A stretch of 36,860 nt of DNA. Origin: CAYFXE01 sp964347035 (GTDB lineage: Bacteria; Acidobacteriota; Aminicenantia; Aminicenantales; Aminicenantaceae). Made by a program: the position numbers and the translations under genes. Each line of letters begins with the position of its first letter. The stretch's first letter is position 1. Location of the stretch: assembly GCA_964347035.1 (NCBI GenBank), contig CAYFXE010000029.1, positions 1 through 36,860 of the forward strand. Reading direction: 5' to 3'. Shown piece after piece: positions 34,436 through 36,860 of the stretch. The notes under the pieces were generated by a model that saw only the letters and a program-made list of their open reading frames with translations, searched no databases and was not told the DNA's origin.

Positions 34436-35917
34436 TTAATGGGGAATATTGTATTTTTTAATCTTGTTGTACAGTGTGGTCCTTGAAATATTTAAAATCT
34501 TTGCTGCGCTTTTCAGGTTATTTTTGGTCTTTTTTAAAAGGAACGTGATGTACTCTTTCTCGATTTCATCCAGGGTGGAGAGGTGTTCTCTATCGAGAAA
34601 AGGAACAGCCTGCTGTTTGGGGGATATTTTTTGGAGATACTTGGGTAAATCACTGATATCGATGAATTCTTTTGTGCACAGCATCGAAGCTCTTTCCAGA
34701 ACATTCTCCAATTCCCTGACATTTCCCGGCCAGTTATAGTGGAGGAAGAGTTTCTGGACTGGACGGGAAACTCCTCTTATTTCTTTCTGAAATTTTTTGC
34801 TGTATTGCTCCAAAAAGTGCCTCACCAGTAAGGGAATATCTTCAGGCCTCTTCCACAGAGGAGGAAGATGAATTTCGACTTTATTCAGCCTGTGGAATAG
34901 ATCTTCTCTGAAAGAACCAGTTTGTGCTCGTTCCCGCAGATCTCGACTCGTGGCTGCGATCACCTTAACATCCACCTTCCTGTTTTGGTTCGAACCCAAA
35001 GGCCTGAATTGATGTTGCTCGAGAACCCTCAAGAGTTTTGCCTGCACGGACAACGGGATTTCTCCTATCTCATCGAGGAAAATGATCCCACCGTTAGCCT
35101 CTTCAAAAAGACCTTTTTTATCTTTATCAGCTCCAGTGAACGCTCCCTTGACATACCCGAAAAGTTCGGATTCGAACAGATTTTCCGGAATCGAGACACA
35201 GTCGCAGATGATGAATTTTTTCTGGCCGATTCCGCTGAGGTTGTGAAGGGCTCGGGCAACCAGTTCCTTCCCACTTCCTGTCTCGCCTGTGATCAGAACG
35301 CTCGTGAAATATCTGGATATATTGTCGATGAGGGCAAATACCTCCAGCATGTGAGGACTTTTTCCGATCATCCCCTGGAAGAGATACTTTTTTTCCAGCT
35401 CTTTCTCTAATTGGAAAGTCTCCTGTCTGATCGATCTTTTTTCTGAGATTTTTTTGAGGATTTTATCCAGGGCCTCAAGCTTTAAAGGCCTGGGCAGGAA
35501 ATCCGTAACACCTTGATTAATCAAATCTACGACCGCATCCGAAGAAATGGACTCCCCGAGTAAGATCACATCCAGCAGGGAATCAAAGTTCTTTAATTTT
35601 TTTAAGGATAAGAGTGTTTTCTTTTTTTCCTTATCCGCATCGGTAAGGATGGCTTGGACCTCATGCTTCTTGATTTGAGAAAAAATGTCCTCTTTTGGCT
35701 GGGCGATGAAGACGTTCCAGCGATTCGAGATGGAGGAACCTTTTATTGCATCGGCCAGCGATCGATCTTCCACTTTCAGGAGTAAATTCAGTGGTGCAGT
35801 TGTCTTATTGTTTTGAGCGATTGTCGTTTTTTTCATTACATTGAGATGTGTTTTTTTTAGTTGTATATTATCAATTTCAATCGAAATTGACAAATTCATG
35901 AGGATTATCGTAAGCAT
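34436..35917 (-). CDS. Sigma-54-dependent transcriptional activator with degenerate receiver domain
   Basis: This 493-aa enhancer-binding protein has, in order, a receiver-like domain (about 41-155), an AAA+ module and a Fis HTH. The AAA+ motifs are Walker A GETGSGKE (211-218), the sigma-54 contact loop GAFTGA (259-264), Walker B IIFLDE (278-283) and the arginine-finger region FREDLFHRLN. The HTH is SAAKILNISRTTLYNKIKKY. The receiver is atypical: the N-terminal acidic pair is reduced to VEDR, the Thr/Ser of the switch site is replaced within VILLGES, and the lysine of KP is Arg (LPRPL). Asp93 in ILTDAD may hold the phosphosite position. Start 35917 has the only passable ribosome-binding site; 35836 (MKKTT) is possible. 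Its own 3' side holds the enhancer sites. Confidence 0.92.
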   Translation of the reverse strand: MLTIILMNLSISIEIDNIQLKKTHLNVMKKTTIAQNNKTTAPLNLLLKVEDRSLADAIKGSSISNRWNVFIAQPKEDIFSQIKKHEVQAILTDADKEKKKTLLSLKKLKNFDSLLDVILLGESISSDAVVDLINQGVTDFLPRPLKLEALDKILKKISEKRSIRQETFQLEKELEKKYLFQGMIGKSPHMLEVFALIDNISRYFTSVLITGETGSGKELVARALHNLSGIGQKKFIICDCVSIPENLFESELFGYVKGAFTGADKDKKGLFEEANGGIIFLDEIGEIPLSVQAKLLRVLEQHQFRPLGSNQNRKVDVKVIAATSRDLRERAQTGSFREDLFHRLNKVEIHLPPLWKRPEDIPLLVRHFLEQYSKKFQKEIRGVSRPVQKLFLHYNWPGNVRELENVLERASMLCTKEFIDISDLPKYLQKISPKQQAVPFLDREHLSTLDEIEKEYITFLLKKTKNNLKSAAKILNISRTTLYNKIKKYNIPH

Positions 35918-36018
35918 CTTTATTTCCGCGATGGAAGATTAGGTATATGTATTTGGGAATGGCTTTACTCTCCCTTCAGATTTTTAACGCCATTCTCCTT
36001 TCGTCCTTCTCGGCTGCT

Positions 36019-36188
36019 GCTGGGGTCAGGCCTTGTCGTCCGAAAGCGCTTTGTCTTTACCTTCGAGCTGGGGTCAGGCCTTGTCGTCCGGAAAAGCTTT
36101 GTCTCTACCTTTACCTGAGGACAAAACTTTGGGATAAGGCCTGACCCCAGCATCATTGACAAAACCTTGGGATAAGGCCTGACCCCAG
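36019..36188. repeat. Cluster of four GGGGTCAGGCCTT repeats in two orientations
   Basis: Two direct copies begin CTGGGGTCAGGCCTTGTCGT (36020 and 36068, about 48 bases apart) and extend through related AAGCGCTTTGTC/AAGCTTTGTC tails. Two inverted copies of ~31 bases (36120-36150 and 36158-36188), each ending AAGGCCTGACCCCAG, follow at a 38-base period. The forward pair and reverse pair can fold into large hairpins. This fills most of the 529-base gap between the activator and pyrE; 35918-36018 and 36189-36371 hold no gene I can support. Confidence 0.85.
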
Positions 36189-36371
36189 CTCAGACATACT
36201 CGCAAGTCGGCTTTGTCGACTTCCCTCGAAGGCCGAATTACGAAGGCTAAACCTTCAATGGTCGCTTCATCCATCCCCAAATACCTTTCCTATCACGGAA
36301 AATAAGATGCTTCCAAAGACAGATAACATTTTACAGCTAAATGGGAGATGAGCTGGAAATGATTAAATAAG

Positions 36372-36430
36372 AAGGGGACGGTTCTCTTTTTTTCGCGAAA
36401 AAAAGAAGAAAAAAAGAGAACCGTCCCCTT
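36372..36430. repeat. Perfect 22-bp-arm palindrome (GGGGACGGTTCTC family)
   Basis: Arms 36372-36393 (AAGGGGACGGTTCTCTTTTT..) and 36409-36430 are exact reverse complements around a 15-base centre, followed on the plus strand by T-rich sequence. AAGGGGACGGTTCTC palindromes are familiar intergenic repeats associated with IS200-like (RAYT) transposases; none is encoded here. It lies just downstream of pyrE and may end its transcript. Confidence 0.85.
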
Positions 36431-36446
36431 TTTTCTTTTTTCTTTT

Positions 36447-36860
36447 TTAGTCTAAGAGATCGTCTCTGGTCAGAAGAGAGATGAATGTGTATCCCATTTT
36501 CTCAAGATTCTCTCTCCCCCCCTCAAGCCGGTCAACCAATGTCAGAGCAACCACGACTGTCCCCCCCTCTTCTTCCACTGCTCTGCAGGCCTTCATAGTC
36601 GAGCCTCCGGTCGTCACCACATCATCTACGACTGCGACCTTCCAGCCAGACTCGAAAGGCCCTTCGATCATCTTGCGCTCGCCGTGCTTCTTGGGTTCCT
36701 TACGGACAATAAAAGCAGGCAAAGGTCTGTCTGTCCCATCGCTCAGAGCGGAAACCACACTGACTATCGGATCCGCTCCGAGTGTGTAGCCTCCGATGGC
36801 ATCGATCTCGAAGGACTTGAGCTCTTCCAGGATCAACCGTGCTGTGAGGTTGGCTCCGCG
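36447..36860 (-). CDS. pyrE: Orotate phosphoribosyltransferase (5' end beyond window)
   Basis: The open frame runs off the right edge; 137 C-terminal residues are visible (RGANLTARLILEEL... to TRDDLLD). The PRPP-binding loop VAVVDDVVTTGGSTMKA is intact, and GGYTLGADPIV and AFIVRKEPKKHGERKMIEG (the flexible catalytic loop with Lys residues) are typical. PyrE makes orotidine 5'-monophosphate from orotate and PRPP in pyrimidine synthesis. An ATG-free internal TTG at 36836 is not the true start. No neighbour pyrimidine gene is visible. Confidence 0.92.
   Translation of the reverse strand, partial: RGANLTARLILEELKSFEIDAIGGYTLGADPIVSVVSALSDGTDRPLPAFIVRKEPKKHGERKMIEGPFESGWKVAVVDDVVTTGGSTMKACRAVEEEGGTVVVALTLVDRLEGGRENLEKMGYTFISLLTRDDLLD

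Noticed and set aside
1..36860. tRNA or rRNA genes
   Set aside because: No cloverleaf with a terminal CCA-type acceptor or rRNA core sequence was recognised by eye; a covariance-model scan would be decisive.

Overview
The window looks like a scaffold from an uncultured Gram-negative (diderm) bacterium. The outer-membrane machinery (BamA, a Skp-like chaperone, LolC/E and LolD, LpxA, LpxI) shows the diderm envelope. The mix of zinc-ribbon serine/threonine kinase remnants, very large exported VWA/LamG-like proteins, M14 and M48 peptidases and LolA-like proteins resembles Acidobacteriota or Aminicenantota-type genomes. That placement is inference from gene content; no rRNA gene or clear phylogenetic marker was analysed. 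Two runs of exactly 10 N (1489-1498 and 30928-30937) are scaffold gaps.

Layout. (1) 1-2260 is a decayed flank: the 3' end of an unknown gene, two ~128-bp direct repeats, a kinase pseudogene with an in-frame stop, a lone nucleotidyltransferase and an internally deleted IS91-type transposase. (2) 2441-10514 (minus) is a tight three-gene operon of exported proteins: a 473-aa beta-rich protein, a 1380-aa protein with duplicated LamG/discoidin-like modules and two VWA domains, and an 827-aa lipoprotein with a transglutaminase-like fold. (3) 10785-13917 (minus) is a Lon-related protease translationally coupled to a LiaF-like membrane protein. (4) 14085-26451 (plus) is a long housekeeping and envelope run: GNAT protein, crotonase, ribH, nusB, lysS, lolC/E, lolD, bamA, skp, fabZ, lpxA, lpxI and a Gfo/Idh/MocA oxidoreductase. 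Start-stop overlaps are frequent. (5) 26650-31735 (minus) is an apparent operon of M14 peptidase, LolA-like protein and M48 lipoprotein peptidase. (6) 32098-33186 (plus) is a PLP aminotransferase. (7) 33265-35917 (minus) is a compact sigma-54 locus: an enhancer-binding protein with a degenerate receiver, two palindromic candidate enhancer sites, a near-consensus -24/-12 promoter, a DUF5658-like membrane protein and an orphan Fis-type HTH protein. (8) 35918-36860 holds two palindromic repeat arrays and the 3' part of pyrE.

The most notable feature is region 7: regulator, enhancers, sigma-54 promoter and targets all sit in 2.7 kb, and the last target gene encodes a relative of the regulator's own DNA-binding domain. 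Region 2 is the best candidate for an uncharacterised cell-surface system. Palindromic REP-like elements occupy both convergent gene junctions, and at one of them the repeat supplies the last codons and stop of the aminotransferase.
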